Shown: positions 9,164-17,969 of the stretch, one piece after another
How positions within the stretch are numbered: the first letter of the stretch is position 1
How the letters are laid out: the number at the start of each line of letters is the position of its first letter
Assembly: GCA_934183185.1 (NCBI GenBank)
Contig: CAKPSO010000008.1
Coordinates: 1-49,303, forward strand
Length of the DNA: 49,303 nt
DNA from: an uncultured Bacilli bacterium
GTDB lineage: Bacteria > Bacillota_I > Bacilli_A > RF39 > UBA660
Direction: 5' to 3'
Made by a program: the position numbers and the translations under genes
The notes under the pieces: model-generated
The model's database searches: none
The model's input: the letters and a program-made list of their open reading frames with translations, nothing else
What the model was told of the DNA's origin: nothing

Positions 9164-10603
9164 ATGAGTAATAAGAATAGACAATTAATTGTGTCTCTAC
9201 TCGGAATAGTAAGTTTATTTTTAATAACTATAGGAGTGACATATGCAGTATTTAGTTATACTAAAGAAGGAACTACAGATAATGTAGTTACATCTGGTAC
9301 ATTAAAGTTTTTGTATACAGAAAATAGTGCTGGTGGAACAGGAATAAATATAAGTGAAGCAGAACCAATATCAGATGCTCAAGGAAAATCTTTAGTAGGA
9401 GATAATAATGTATTTGACTTTAAAGTGGAAGGAACAAATACAGGTAGTGAAGTAATACCATATGAAGTAACACTAAGAAAGAAAGATACTTCTACTATGA
9501 GTGAAGATAATGTAAAAGTATATTTAACAGATGAAACAGAAAGTACAGATATAATAGAACCAACATTATATAGTAAATTAACACAAACTAATATAGATGT
9601 AGGTTCTAATATAGAGAAGACTCTATATAAAGGAGAAGTAGCAGGAAACACAAATAATTATTTAAAGACATTTAGATTAAGAATGTGGATAGATGAAAAT
9701 AGTAATCAAAATGATATAAATGGGAAGTCATTTACAGGAATGGTAAATGTATATTCAAATGCTAAAGTAAGTGAAAATGCTTCCTCTACTTTAAAAGATG
9801 AGATAATGAAGAATCCTATAATAGAAGCAGAACCAACACTAACTAAAAATAGTTCATCCTCTAGTGATGCAAGTGGCTTATATAAGTCAGCAGCCACTAA
9901 TACAGGAGATCCAACATATTATTTTAGAGGAAGTATTACTAATAATTATGTAAATTTCGCAGGGTTCACATGGAGAGTGGTTAGAATTAACGAAGATGGA
10001 ACTGTTCGCATGATTATGCAAAACGGGATAAATAATAATGCTACATATAAATTTAGCTCTGATACTGATAACTTTGCTTCTATATATTATTCAAGTAGTG
10101 AGATAAAGCCAATACTTGAAAGTTGGTATAATGATAATATAGGAAGTAAAGAAGAATATTCAAAATATGTAGCTACTGGCAATTATTATTGTGAACAGGC
10201 AAAAACTAAATATACAGATGGTGCTACATCAGAAAGTGCTACTATGACCACTTATTATAATTATACGCCAGACTTTAAATGTACAACTGATGGAAATGGT
10301 AAAGGCATTGTAAATACAAATGTGGGATTATTAAACTATGATGAAGTAGTTCATGCAGGTGGATATTATAATCAATATAATAGTAATTATTATTTATATA
10401 ATTCAGCTATTCTTTGGTGGACAATGGGACCGTCCGGTTTTTCCGGTTCGTATTTATATGTATGGTATATTAACAATTCAGGTGAGTTAAATCGTGTCAA
10501 GACTGAATATACTCTTGCCATACGCCCTGTAATAAATATTAAAGCAAATACACCAGTATCTTTAGGAGATGGAAATAAAGATAATCCATTTATTATAGAA
10601 TAG
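9164..10603 (+). CDS. Secreted/anchored surface protein: TasA/camelysin-like N-terminus, variable DUF6273-like C-terminus
   Basis: 479 aa. Translation starts at ATG 9164, 6 bases after AGGAGGAG; an upstream in-frame extension lacks a ribosome binding site. Residues 8-28 form a signal/anchor helix (LIVSLLGIVSLFLITIGVTY) followed by AVFSYTKEG and a beta-rich region resembling TasA/camelysin-type matrix proteins. From about residue 245 there is a second module (YYFRGSITNNYVNFAGFTWR) and a C-terminal block with WWTMGPSGFSG, YVWYINNSGEL and RPVINIKA, the pattern of DUF6273-like domains with a C-type-lectin-like appearance. No enzyme motif is seen. The gene is isolated between its own promoter and terminator. 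Codons around 10411-10450 are GC-rich and adenine-poor compared with the rest. It is probably displayed at the surface for binding; this is inference. Confidence 0.8.
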   Translation: MSNKNRQLIVSLLGIVSLFLITIGVTYAVFSYTKEGTTDNVVTSGTLKFLYTENSAGGTGINISEAEPISDAQGKSLVGDNNVFDFKVEGTNTGSEVIPYEVTLRKKDTSTMSEDNVKVYLTDETESTDIIEPTLYSKLTQTNIDVGSNIEKTLYKGEVAGNTNNYLKTFRLRMWIDENSNQNDINGKSFTGMVNVYSNAKVSENASSTLKDEIMKNPIIEAEPTLTKNSSSSSDASGLYKSAATNTGDPTYYFRGSITNNYVNFAGFTWRVVRINEDGTVRMIMQNGINNNATYKFSSDTDNFASIYYSSSEIKPILESWYNDNIGSKEEYSKYVATGNYYCEQAKTKYTDGATSESATMTTYYNYTPDFKCTTDGNGKGIVNTNVGLLNYDEVVHAGGYYNQYNSNYYLYNSAILWWTMGPSGFSGSYLYVWYINNSGELNRVKTEYTLAIRPVINIKANTPVSLGDGNKDNPFIIE

Positions 10604-10605
10604 TT

Positions 10606-10642
10606 AATAATACAGCATCTTTTAGGTGCTGTATTATTTATA
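10606..10642 (+). terminator. Terminator of the DUF6273-like surface gene
   Basis: AATAATACAGCA (10606-10617) and TGCTGTATTATT (10627-10638) form a perfect 12-bp stem, beginning 2 bases after the stop codon. Confidence 0.88.
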
Positions 10643-10745
10643 TTTACATGAAATTTCAGGTTTGAAAAAATTCACTGTAAAGGAATGTCTAATTTCTTTT
10701 TTTTGATTGGAAAGTTTGCTATAATAGTGTAGGAGTGTGAAGACT

Positions 10746-12659
10746 ATGGCAGTTAAGTATGATGAAAGTTCAATTAAAATATTAGAGGGTCTTGAAGCAG
10801 TTAGAAAAAGACCTGGTATGTATATTGGATCAACAGATAAAAGAGGACTTCACCATTTAGTATGGGAAATAGTTGATAATGCCATTGATGAAGTTATTAA
10901 TGGATATGGAGACTATATTAAAATTATTATTCATAAAGATAAAAGCATTAGTGTAGAAGATCATGGACGTGGTGTACCTACTGGTATGCATGCATCTGGT
11001 AAACCTACACCAGAAGTAATATATACAGTACTTCATGCTGGAGGTAAATTTGAAGAAGCAGGATACAAAGTTTCTGGAGGTTTGCATGGCGTTGGTGGTA
11101 GTGTAGTTAATGCTTTATCAAAATGGATGGAAGTAACTATTAAGAGAGATAAAAAAGAATATTTTATTCGTTTTAAAGATGGTGGTAAAGTTGATGTACC
11201 TTTAAAAGAAATAGGTACTACTTCTAAAACTGGTACCACTGTTCGTTTTTTACCTGATGACTCAATATTTTCAACAACTACTTTTTCTTTTACAACAATA
11301 TGTGAGAGAATGCAGGAGTCAGCTTTTTTATTAAAAGGCTTGACTATAGAAGTAATAGATGAAGAAGATGAAAAAAGCGAAACATATCACTATGAAGATG
11401 GGCTAGTTGCCTTCGTTAATTATTTAAATGAAGAAAGGACTCCACTTCATAACGTTATTTCATTTGAAGGCGTTAAAGATAGAATTGAGATAGAAATAGC
11501 TATGCAGTATACTGATACCTATAATGAAAATATTATATCTTTCGTTAATAATGTTAAAACTAGTGATGGTGGTAGCCATGAAGTTGGATTTAAGACAGCT
11601 TTGACACGTGTATTTAATGATTATGCTAAAAATAATAATTATATTAAGGGAAAAGATAAAGCCTTTGAAGGACCTAATGTTCGTGAAGGGTTGACAGCTA
11701 TTATCTCTTTAAAAGTACCAGAAGATTTATTACAATTCGAAGGTCAGACTAAGGGAAAGCTTGGTACTCCTCAAGCTCGTACAGCAGTTGAAGCTTTAGT
11801 TACTGAGAAGCTTGGATATTTTTTAGAAGAGAATAAGAAAATAGCTACTGATATCGTTGAAAAGGCTTTAAAAAGTAAAATGGCTGCAGATGCGGCTCGT
11901 AAGGCTAGAGAAGAAGCTCGCAAAGGAAAAGGGAAGAATACTAAGGAAAGAGCTATTTCTGGTAAACTTACACCAGCACAGTCAAAAGATAAGTCACATA
12001 AAGAACTATTTATAGTTGAGGGTGACTCTGCAGGTGGATCTGCTAAACAAGGTAGAGATAGAAGATTTCAAGCAATCTTGCCTCTTCGTGGTAAAGTATT
12101 AAATACTGAAAAAACGAAAATGGAAGATATTTTTAAAAATGAAGAAATAAACACTATGATCTATACTATTGGAGCTGGTGTAGGCCCTAACTTTGATATT
12201 AATGAAGCTGAATACAATAAAGTTATCATCATGACCGATGCTGATGATGATGGAGCACATATTCAGTGCTTATTAATGACATTCTTTTATCGCTATATGA
12301 GACCACTTATTGAAGCAGGAAGATTATATATAGCTTTACCACCATTATTTTTAATAAAGAATGGTAAAGAACATATTTATGCTTATTCAATGGATGAGAT
12401 GAAACAATTAGTAGCTGGTAAAAAATGTGATGTACAACGTTACAAAGGATTAGGTGAAATGAATGCCGATCAGCTTGCTGAAACAACTATGAATCCTGGT
12501 ACTAGAAGCTTGATTCGTGTTACTATAGAAGATGCTTTACTAGCTGAAAAAAGAGTTAGTGTATTAATGGGGGATAATGTTGAGCCAAGAAAAAATTGGA
12601 TAGATGAAAACGTAGTATTTTCACTAGAAGATGATTATCAAATAGAAATGAAAAAGTAG
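10746..12659 (+). CDS. parE: DNA topoisomerase IV subunit B
   Basis: 637-aa ATPase subunit that, with ParC, decatenates daughter chromosomes. The GHKL ATPase domain has EIVDNAIDE (Mg/ATP Asn), EDHGRGVPTGMH and the glycine-rich lid SGGLHGVGGSVVNALS. The transducer follows, with QTKGKLGTPQAR. The TOPRIM domain has LFIVEGDSAGGSAKQGRD and the acidic triad TDADDDGAHI. RPGMYIGSTDKRGLHHLVWE and partnership with an adjacent ParC-like gene favour ParE over GyrB. ATG 10746 is chosen because a GTG at 10737 almost touches AGGAG. A TATAAT at 10720-10725 is a likely -10; no good -35 is visible. The gene begins a three-gene unit with 12678-13163 and parC. Confidence 0.93.
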   Translation: MAVKYDESSIKILEGLEAVRKRPGMYIGSTDKRGLHHLVWEIVDNAIDEVINGYGDYIKIIIHKDKSISVEDHGRGVPTGMHASGKPTPEVIYTVLHAGGKFEEAGYKVSGGLHGVGGSVVNALSKWMEVTIKRDKKEYFIRFKDGGKVDVPLKEIGTTSKTGTTVRFLPDDSIFSTTTFSFTTICERMQESAFLLKGLTIEVIDEEDEKSETYHYEDGLVAFVNYLNEERTPLHNVISFEGVKDRIEIEIAMQYTDTYNENIISFVNNVKTSDGGSHEVGFKTALTRVFNDYAKNNNYIKGKDKAFEGPNVREGLTAIISLKVPEDLLQFEGQTKGKLGTPQARTAVEALVTEKLGYFLEENKKIATDIVEKALKSKMAADAARKAREEARKGKGKNTKERAISGKLTPAQSKDKSHKELFIVEGDSAGGSAKQGRDRRFQAILPLRGKVLNTEKTKMEDIFKNEEINTMIYTIGAGVGPNFDINEAEYNKVIIMTDADDDGAHIQCLLMTFFYRYMRPLIEAGRLYIALPPLFLIKNGKEHIYAYSMDEMKQLVAGKKCDVQRYKGLGEMNADQLAETTMNPGTRSLIRVTIEDALLAEKRVSVLMGDNVEPRKNWIDENVVFSLEDDYQIEMKK

Positions 12660-12677
12660 TAGAAAGAAGGCCTAATA

Positions 12678-13163
12678 ATGACCTCAGTTAGAAGTATAGT
12701 AAAATTAATAATTAGTAATGGCTTAGGCTGTTATTTAATGATAAAAAAGAAAAATGTTTCCATAACTAGTTTTACTAAGGTTATGGAAAATAATGATATA
12801 GATAGTATTAAAGAATGGATTAAGAAATATCCTGTTATTAATATTTCTTATTATGAAAAAAAATATACAAAGGTTAATTGTATAGATGAAGTATTAGAAT
12901 ATAGTTATGATAAATATCATCATCTAAGAGAAATACGTGATGTTGTGAGAATGGAACCTATTGCTGATAAGATAATAGATGATAAAACTTATAAAAGAGC
13001 ATTATCGGTATACTATTCATTTCAAATTTTTAATTTAATATTTAAAAATCATGCTAATATGTTACCTAGTTATTTACCATTTATAAAAAAAGAACAGGAA
13101 GAATTATTTCAGTTAATTATGCGTGAAATAGATTCATATTATATAAACATTATCACTAAATAG
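12678..13163 (+). CDS. Uncharacterised protein between parE and parC
   Basis: 161 aa, function not recognised. It starts 18 bases after parE, with AAGAAGG upstream of the ATG, and ends 12 bases before parC, so it should be co-expressed with both topoisomerase IV subunits. The protein begins with a short hydrophobic stretch (IVKLIISNGLGCYLMI) that could be a weak membrane or amphipathic segment. The rest is charged and helical in appearance (NDIDSIKEWIKKYP, EIRDVVRMEPIADKI, KKEQEELFQLIMREID). There are no zinc or nucleotide motifs. Codon use matches the neighbours, so it is a genuine resident gene rather than an insertion. Confidence 0.8.
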   Translation: MTSVRSIVKLIISNGLGCYLMIKKKNVSITSFTKVMENNDIDSIKEWIKKYPVINISYYEKKYTKVNCIDEVLEYSYDKYHHLREIRDVVRMEPIADKIIDDKTYKRALSVYYSFQIFNLIFKNHANMLPSYLPFIKKEQEELFQLIMREIDSYYINIITK

Positions 13164-13175
13164 GAGGACTGACTT

Positions 13176-15848
13176 ATGGCAAAGAAAACAGAGACTAAAG
13201 AAATAATTGAGAAAATTTATAATTATACCCTAGAAGAGATAATGGGTGATCGTTTTGGAAAGTACTCAAAATATATTATTCAAGATCGTGCGATACCTGA
13301 TGTAAGAGATGGTTTAAAACCGGTTCAAAGAAGAATATTATATGGAATGTATCGCGGACGCCATACTTATGATAAACCATATGTTAAGTCGGCTCGTTCT
13401 GTTGGTGATATTATGGGTAAATATCATCCACATGGAGATAGTTCTATTTATGATGCCATGGTACGTATGAGTCAGTGGTGGAAACAATCTACCCCTTATA
13501 TTGATATGCATGGTAATAATGGTTCAATGGATGGAGACAGTCCAGCTGCTATGCGTTATACAGAAGCTAGACTTTCTAAAATTAGTAATGAATTATTAGA
13601 AGATATTGATAAAGAGACTATTACTTGGGCACCTAACTTTGATGACTCTGAGATAGAGCCTACTGTTCTTCCGGCTAGATTTCCTAATTTGATAGTAAAT
13701 GGGGCTACTGGTATTAGTGCTGGATATGCAACTAATATTCCTCCACATAACTTAGGCGAAATAATAGATGCTACTATTAAGAGAATAGATTCTCCTAACT
13801 GTTATTTAGATACTATTATGGATATAGTTAAGGGTCCTGATTTTCCTACTGGTGGAATAGTTGAAGGTATTTCTGGTATTCGTAGTGCTTATGAGAATGG
13901 TAGGGGTAAAATAATAGTTAAATCTAGATGCAATTTTGAAGAAGAAAAAAATAAAACAGTATTAGCTATTAGTGAAATACCATTTGAAGTTAATAAAGCC
14001 ATGTTAGTACGTAAAATAGATGAAATTAGAATAGACAAGAAAATAGATGGCATTTTAGAAGTAAGAGATGAATCCGATAGGGATGGTTTAAGAATAGCTA
14101 TTGATATTAAAAAGGATGCTAATCGTGAACTTATATTAAACTATTTACTAAAAAATACAGATTTACAAGTATCTTATAACTTTAATATGATCGTAATTGA
14201 TCATAGAAGACCTAGACAATTAGGACTATTAGCTATACTTGATTCTTATATTGAGTTTAAAAAAGAAGTTATTACTAAGAGAACAGAATATGATTTAAAT
14301 ACTGCTAAAGCTAGGCTTCATATAGTAGAAGGCCTTATTAAGTGTTTATCTATTCTTGATGAAGTTATTAGAGTTATTCGTGCTAGTAAGAATAAAAGTG
14401 ATGCAAAAGATAATTTAGTTAAAGAATTTGACTTTACACCATTACAAGCTGAAGCTATAGTTATGTTACAGTTATATAAATTAACTAATACTGATGTTAC
14501 TGAGCTAGAAAAGGAACTTGCTAATTTAAAAGAAACCGTTGCGGGATTGGAAGCTATATTATCTAGTGAAGATGAATTAAAATTAGTCATGAAGAATGAA
14601 CTTCGAAGGGTTAAGAAAGAATATGCTACACCTAGAAAAACTGATATTAAAGAAGAAATAACAGAAATTAAGATTGATACTACGGTTATGATTCCTAAGG
14701 AAGATGTTTTGGTTATGGTAACTAAGGATGGTTATATTAAACGTACTTCTTGGAGAAGTTATCAGGCTTCTCAGGATGAAGCGACCTTAAAGGATAATGA
14801 TTATATTATTGGATTATATGAGTTAAATACTTTGGATACAATCTTATTATTTACTAATTTAGGTAATTATTTATATGTGCCTGTTCACGCTATTCCTGAT
14901 ATTAAATGGAAAGAAATTGGTAAACATATTAGCAATATTATTAAACTTGAAGAAATGGAAGAAATAGTTAGTGTGATTCCAGTATGTAATTTTGATGATA
15001 AAGTTGAAATTGCGATTGCTACTAAGAATGGTATGATTAAGCGTACACTACTTAAGGATTTCCAAGTATCTCGTTATTCTAAACCTATTCAGTGTATGAA
15101 GCTTAAAGATAATGATAGTGTAGTTAATGCTTTTACTACAGTATATAATGATATTTTTATAGCTACTGATGGTAATTATGGATTATGGTTTGATAAAGAA
15201 GAAATTCCTGTTGTTGGTATTAAAGCAAGCGGAGTTAAAGCTATTAAACTAAAAGATGATTTAGTGGTATCAGCATGTAACTTTGATATTAACAAAGATG
15301 AATATTTACTTATAATTACCGATAAAGGAACAGGTAAGAGAGTTAAAATGACAGAGTTTGAAAAATCTCTTCGTGCTCATAGAGGATTGCTTTTATTAAG
15401 AGAAGTAAAAACTAATCCATATCATACTATTAGAACATTCCTAACAACAGGTAGAGATCATATTGGTATTAAGACTCCTGATATTAACTTATTAAAAACT
15501 AGTGAATTTCCAATTATGGATCGTTATTCTACTGGTAGTACTATATCTAAACATAATATAGTTGATGCATTTAAAGTAATAGAGTTACTTACTAAAGATA
15601 ATATAAATAATAGTAATAGTGATGATACCAATGTTACTCGTGCTAATACTGATAGTACATTGGATAATACTAGTGATAAAGTTGAAGTTGATGATGTAGT
15701 AGAAATCACTTCTAAAATATTAACTGAAACTTTAGAAGAAAAGAAAGAAAAACCTCAAGCTAAAGAGAAGACTACTTCAGCAAAAGTATCTTTAAAAGAA
15801 ATTGATGATAGGCTTATGACTATAGATGATTTTTTAAATGATTACTAA
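13176..15848 (+). CDS. parC: DNA topoisomerase IV subunit A
   Basis: 890-aa DNA-cleaving subunit that works with ParE. The winged-helix breakage domain includes KYIIQDRAIPDVRDGLKPVQ, the quinolone-determining loop HGDSSIYDAM with unsubstituted Ser89 and Asp93, and catalytic Tyr128 in AAMRYTEARLS. The coiled-coil gate (about 370-500) is followed by beta-pinwheel blades (KDGYIKRTSWRSY, KNGMIKRTLLKDF, TDKGTGKRVKMTEF). Beyond the pinwheel, about 80 residues form an Asn/Asp/Thr-rich, then Lys/Glu-rich tail absent from short ParC proteins. AGGAGG precedes the ATG. The ylbD gene follows 52 bases downstream. ParC rather than GyrA is assigned from its pairing with parE. Confidence 0.93.
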   Translation: MAKKTETKEIIEKIYNYTLEEIMGDRFGKYSKYIIQDRAIPDVRDGLKPVQRRILYGMYRGRHTYDKPYVKSARSVGDIMGKYHPHGDSSIYDAMVRMSQWWKQSTPYIDMHGNNGSMDGDSPAAMRYTEARLSKISNELLEDIDKETITWAPNFDDSEIEPTVLPARFPNLIVNGATGISAGYATNIPPHNLGEIIDATIKRIDSPNCYLDTIMDIVKGPDFPTGGIVEGISGIRSAYENGRGKIIVKSRCNFEEEKNKTVLAISEIPFEVNKAMLVRKIDEIRIDKKIDGILEVRDESDRDGLRIAIDIKKDANRELILNYLLKNTDLQVSYNFNMIVIDHRRPRQLGLLAILDSYIEFKKEVITKRTEYDLNTAKARLHIVEGLIKCLSILDEVIRVIRASKNKSDAKDNLVKEFDFTPLQAEAIVMLQLYKLTNTDVTELEKELANLKETVAGLEAILSSEDELKLVMKNELRRVKKEYATPRKTDIKEEITEIKIDTTVMIPKEDVLVMVTKDGYIKRTSWRSYQASQDEATLKDNDYIIGLYELNTLDTILLFTNLGNYLYVPVHAIPDIKWKEIGKHISNIIKLEEMEEIVSVIPVCNFDDKVEIAIATKNGMIKRTLLKDFQVSRYSKPIQCMKLKDNDSVVNAFTTVYNDIFIATDGNYGLWFDKEEIPVVGIKASGVKAIKLKDDLVVSACNFDINKDEYLLIITDKGTGKRVKMTEFEKSLRAHRGLLLLREVKTNPYHTIRTFLTTGRDHIGIKTPDINLLKTSEFPIMDRYSTGSTISKHNIVDAFKVIELLTKDNINNSNSDDTNVTRANTDSTLDNTSDKVEVDDVVEITSKILTETLEEKKEKPQAKEKTTSAKVSLKEIDDRLMTIDDFLNDY

Positions 15849-15900
15849 GAGTTTTTGTCAACAAACTCCTAATTTAGCATATATATTATTAGGTGATATT

Positions 15901-16293
15901 ATGTCTAAGGAAACTTTTAAAATGTTTGTTAGAAGTCATCCAGAATTAGTTAACTATGTAAATAATAATAAAATGAGTTGGCAAAGATTCTATGAAATGT
16001 ATGATATGTACGGGGAAAATAATTCGGTTTGGAATTCATATTTTACTACCACTACTGATACTATTAGTACAAATGTAGCAGCAACTGCTTCTAACACAAT
16101 TAGTAAGAAAACAGTTGGTGATACTCCGATTAAAGAAATATTTAATATGGTTAAGCAAATGGATTTGGAAACGGTTAGAAAGGGTGTTGATGGATTACAG
16201 AAAGCCGTTGGTTTAGTACAAGATTTAACAGTTAATAAGAAGATGGCAACTAATTATCAAGCTAGACCTTTGTATCAACATTTAGATGATTAA
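15901..16293 (+). CDS. ylbD: YlbD-family (putative spore coat/regulatory) protein
   Basis: 130 aa, with the YlbD-family core FKMFVRSHPELVNYVNNN followed by SWQRFYEMYDMYGENNSVW and a variable middle. In Bacillus YlbD is listed as a putative coat protein; its biochemical role is unknown. ATG 15901 follows GGTGATATT, the window's typical start context; upstream in-frame codons overlapping parC have no ribosome binding site. The stop codon overlaps the start of ylbE by one base (TAATG). The order ylbD-ylbE-ylbF-rsmD(ylbH) matches the Bacillus ylb locus, which supports the family call even though the sequence is short. Confidence 0.8.
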   Translation: MSKETFKMFVRSHPELVNYVNNNKMSWQRFYEMYDMYGENNSVWNSYFTTTTDTISTNVAATASNTISKKTVGDTPIKEIFNMVKQMDLETVRKGVDGLQKAVGLVQDLTVNKKMATNYQARPLYQHLDD

Positions 16294-16514
16294 TGAATAT
16301 TGAAACTCAATTAAAAATCAGAAATAATCCAAATTTATATCATTTTTTAAGAGAAAATTCTTGGTGGTATAAAGAATTAAACCGTAATCCTGAATCTATA
16401 AATGAAATGCAAATTGAAATGAAAAATTATTATAAAATGAATTTGAGTGATCAGATTGATCGCTTTGGTAAACGTATAGAAATGATTCGTACATTTATGG
16501 ATATTATGAAATAA
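16293..16514 (+). CDS. ylbE: YlbE-like protein
   Basis: 73 aa. The sequence FLRENSWWYKELNRNPESI, followed by an amphipathic helix with MKNYYKMNLSDQIDRFGKRI, matches the YlbE-like family of small cytoplasmic proteins with unknown function found in Bacilli. It is translationally coupled to ylbD through a one-base overlap and followed by a terminator, so ylbD-ylbE end a transcript that may start upstream in the parE-parC unit. Confidence 0.82.
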   Translation: MNIETQLKIRNNPNLYHFLRENSWWYKELNRNPESINEMQIEMKNYYKMNLSDQIDRFGKRIEMIRTFMDIMK

Positions 16515-16519
16515 TACTT

Positions 16520-16555
16520 GAAAAATCTATATTGATGTGTAGATTTTTCTTTTTC
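16520..16555 (+). terminator. Terminator after ylbE
   Basis: GAAAAATCTA (16520-16529) and TAGATTTTTC (16540-16549) form a perfect 10-bp stem followed by a T-rich tract. A TATAAT at 16563-16568 just downstream probably serves the next operon. Confidence 0.82.
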
Positions 16556-16583
16556 TTTCTTCTATAATAAAGATGGTGATATT

Positions 16584-16877
16584 ATGACAGAAGAAATACA
16601 GAATAAATTAGATGAACTTATAAATTTAATCAATAATGATTCTAGAATAATAGAAATGAAAGAATTACGTACTAAACTTTTGACTGATACTGAATTAATG
16701 GAACAGATAAAAAAATATCAACTTGATCCTATTAAATATCAAGATTTAAAGATGCAGATATATGCAAATTCTGATTATAAGAGATATCAACAGTTGGAAA
16801 ATGATATATATTTTTTAACGCTTAGTATTAATTTGAAGTTAAATATTTTAACTGATAAAAGAAGGTGCCATAGATGA
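16584..16877 (+). CDS. ylbF: YlbF-family regulator
   Basis: 97 aa helical protein of the YlbF/YmcA (Com_YlbF) family. In Bacillus such proteins form the Y-complex with YmcA and YaaT, which governs RNase Y mRNA maturation, competence and biofilm formation. Visible features are the paired helices IQNKLDELINLINNDSRI and a C-terminal helix with YKRYQQLENDIYFLTLSI. The length is somewhat shorter than the Bacillus protein. GGTGATATT precedes the ATG. The TGA stop overlaps the rsmD start by four bases (ATGA), as expected for the conserved ylbF-rsmD pair. Partner proteins are not in this window. Confidence 0.82.
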   Translation: MTEEIQNKLDELINLINNDSRIIEMKELRTKLLTDTELMEQIKKYQLDPIKYQDLKMQIYANSDYKRYQQLENDIYFLTLSINLKLNILTDKRRCHR

Positions 16878-17416
16878 AGATAATTAGTGGTAAATATAAG
16901 GGTAAGAATATAGATGGTTATAATATTGATGGTACTAGGCCTACTCAGGATAGAGTAAAAGAAAGTATGTTTGCGATGATACAAGACTATTTATCTGATT
17001 CTGTAGTACTAGACTTGTTTGCGGGTAGTGGTAACTTGGGAATTGAAGCCTTAAGTAATGGTGCTAGTATGGTATATTTTATTGACTCTAATGATAAGTG
17101 CGTTAGAATTATTAATAAAAATCTTCTTTGTATTGGTGATGAATATCATATTAAGTGTATGGATTATAGAGATAGTTTATTATTTTTTGAGAGATCTAAA
17201 ATTACTTTTGATGTGATTTTACTTGATCCTCCTTATAAGTTAAATTGTATATCTGAAATTTTATTAACGGTTATAAAAAAGTCGTTACTTAATTCTTCTG
17301 GTATAATCGTTTGTGAGTATGAAAATGATGATTTTTTAGATGACTATCCAGAATTAGAATTAATTAAATATAAAAAATACGGATATAAAAATGTTCGTAT
17401 ATATAGGAGAAGATGA
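16874..17416 (+). CDS. rsmD: 16S rRNA (guanine-966-N2)-methyltransferase
   Basis: 180-aa SAM-dependent methyltransferase that modifies G966 in helix 31 of 16S rRNA. The N-terminus MKIISGKYKGKNI and TRPTQDRVKESMFAMI are typical. The SAM-binding loop is LDLFAGSGNLGIEALSNGA, and the catalytic N6/N2-methylase motif is DPPY in VILLDPPYKLN. The start overlaps the ylbF stop (ATGA), and the TGA stop falls just before the next gene. This TGA, with that of ylbF, shows UGA is a stop here. The Bacillus homologue is YlbH, adjacent to ylbF/ylbG in the same order. Confidence 0.95.
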   Translation: MKIISGKYKGKNIDGYNIDGTRPTQDRVKESMFAMIQDYLSDSVVLDLFAGSGNLGIEALSNGASMVYFIDSNDKCVRIINKNLLCIGDEYHIKCMDYRDSLLFFERSKITFDVILLDPPYKLNCISEILLTVIKKSLLNSSGIIVCEYENDDFLDDYPELELIKYKKYGYKNVRIYRRR

Positions 17417-17418
17417 TT

Positions 17419-17958
17419 ATGAAAATTTACTTAGTACGTCATGGTGAAACAGATGCTAATAAAAATGGTATTCTTCAAGGACAAGGTTTGAATTATCAAC
17501 TAAATGATACCGGGGTAAGACAGGCTACTAAACTTAAAAATGAACTAAGAAATGTTAACTTTGATGTATGCTTTACTTCACCACTTATTAGAGCGTGGTC
17601 AACTGCTATGATTATAGTTGGTGAAAGATGTGAAATAAAAGAAGATAAACGCCTATTAGAACGCTATTTGGGTAATTTAGAAGGGGTTACTAAGAAAGTT
17701 TATAATCCTGTAAAATATTGGGATTATTATCTAAACTGTTCTGATGATGCAGTTGAACCAATACAGGATATATTTAAAAGATGTAGAAATTTTATTGATT
17801 ATATTAAAAATACTTATAGTGATGATATGACTATACTAATTGTATCTCATGGAGCTATTACTAGATGCCTTCATCATATTTTAATGAACAGTAATTTAAA
17901 TAATGATTTACTTGACTTTAAGGTAGAAAACTGTTATTGTAGAGACTACATTTTATAG
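17419..17958 (+). CDS. Histidine phosphatase family protein (phosphoglycerate-mutase-like)
   Basis: 179-aa member of the histidine phosphatase branch. The phospho-accepting histidine is in LVRHGETDANKNG; a second signature is FDVCFTSPLIRAWSTA, and the second catalytic histidine is in ILIVSHGAITRCL. Substrates range from phosphosugars to nucleotides, so the activity cannot be specified. ATG 17419 is preferred to the overlapping ATG 17413, which is too near AGGAG. It lies between rsmD and an unknown gene in a tightly packed operon. Confidence 0.9.
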   Translation: MKIYLVRHGETDANKNGILQGQGLNYQLNDTGVRQATKLKNELRNVNFDVCFTSPLIRAWSTAMIIVGERCEIKEDKRLLERYLGNLEGVTKKVYNPVKYWDYYLNCSDDAVEPIQDIFKRCRNFIDYIKNTYSDDMTILIVSHGAITRCLHHILMNSNLNNDLLDFKVENCYCRDYIL

Positions 17959-17969
17959 GAGGGGATATT

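Noticed and set aside
16874..17416. Possible Mycoplasma-type code with UGA as tryptophan
   Set aside because: All long genes are complete with TGG as tryptophan and no in-frame TGA; ylbF and rsmD end in TGA at normal family lengths.
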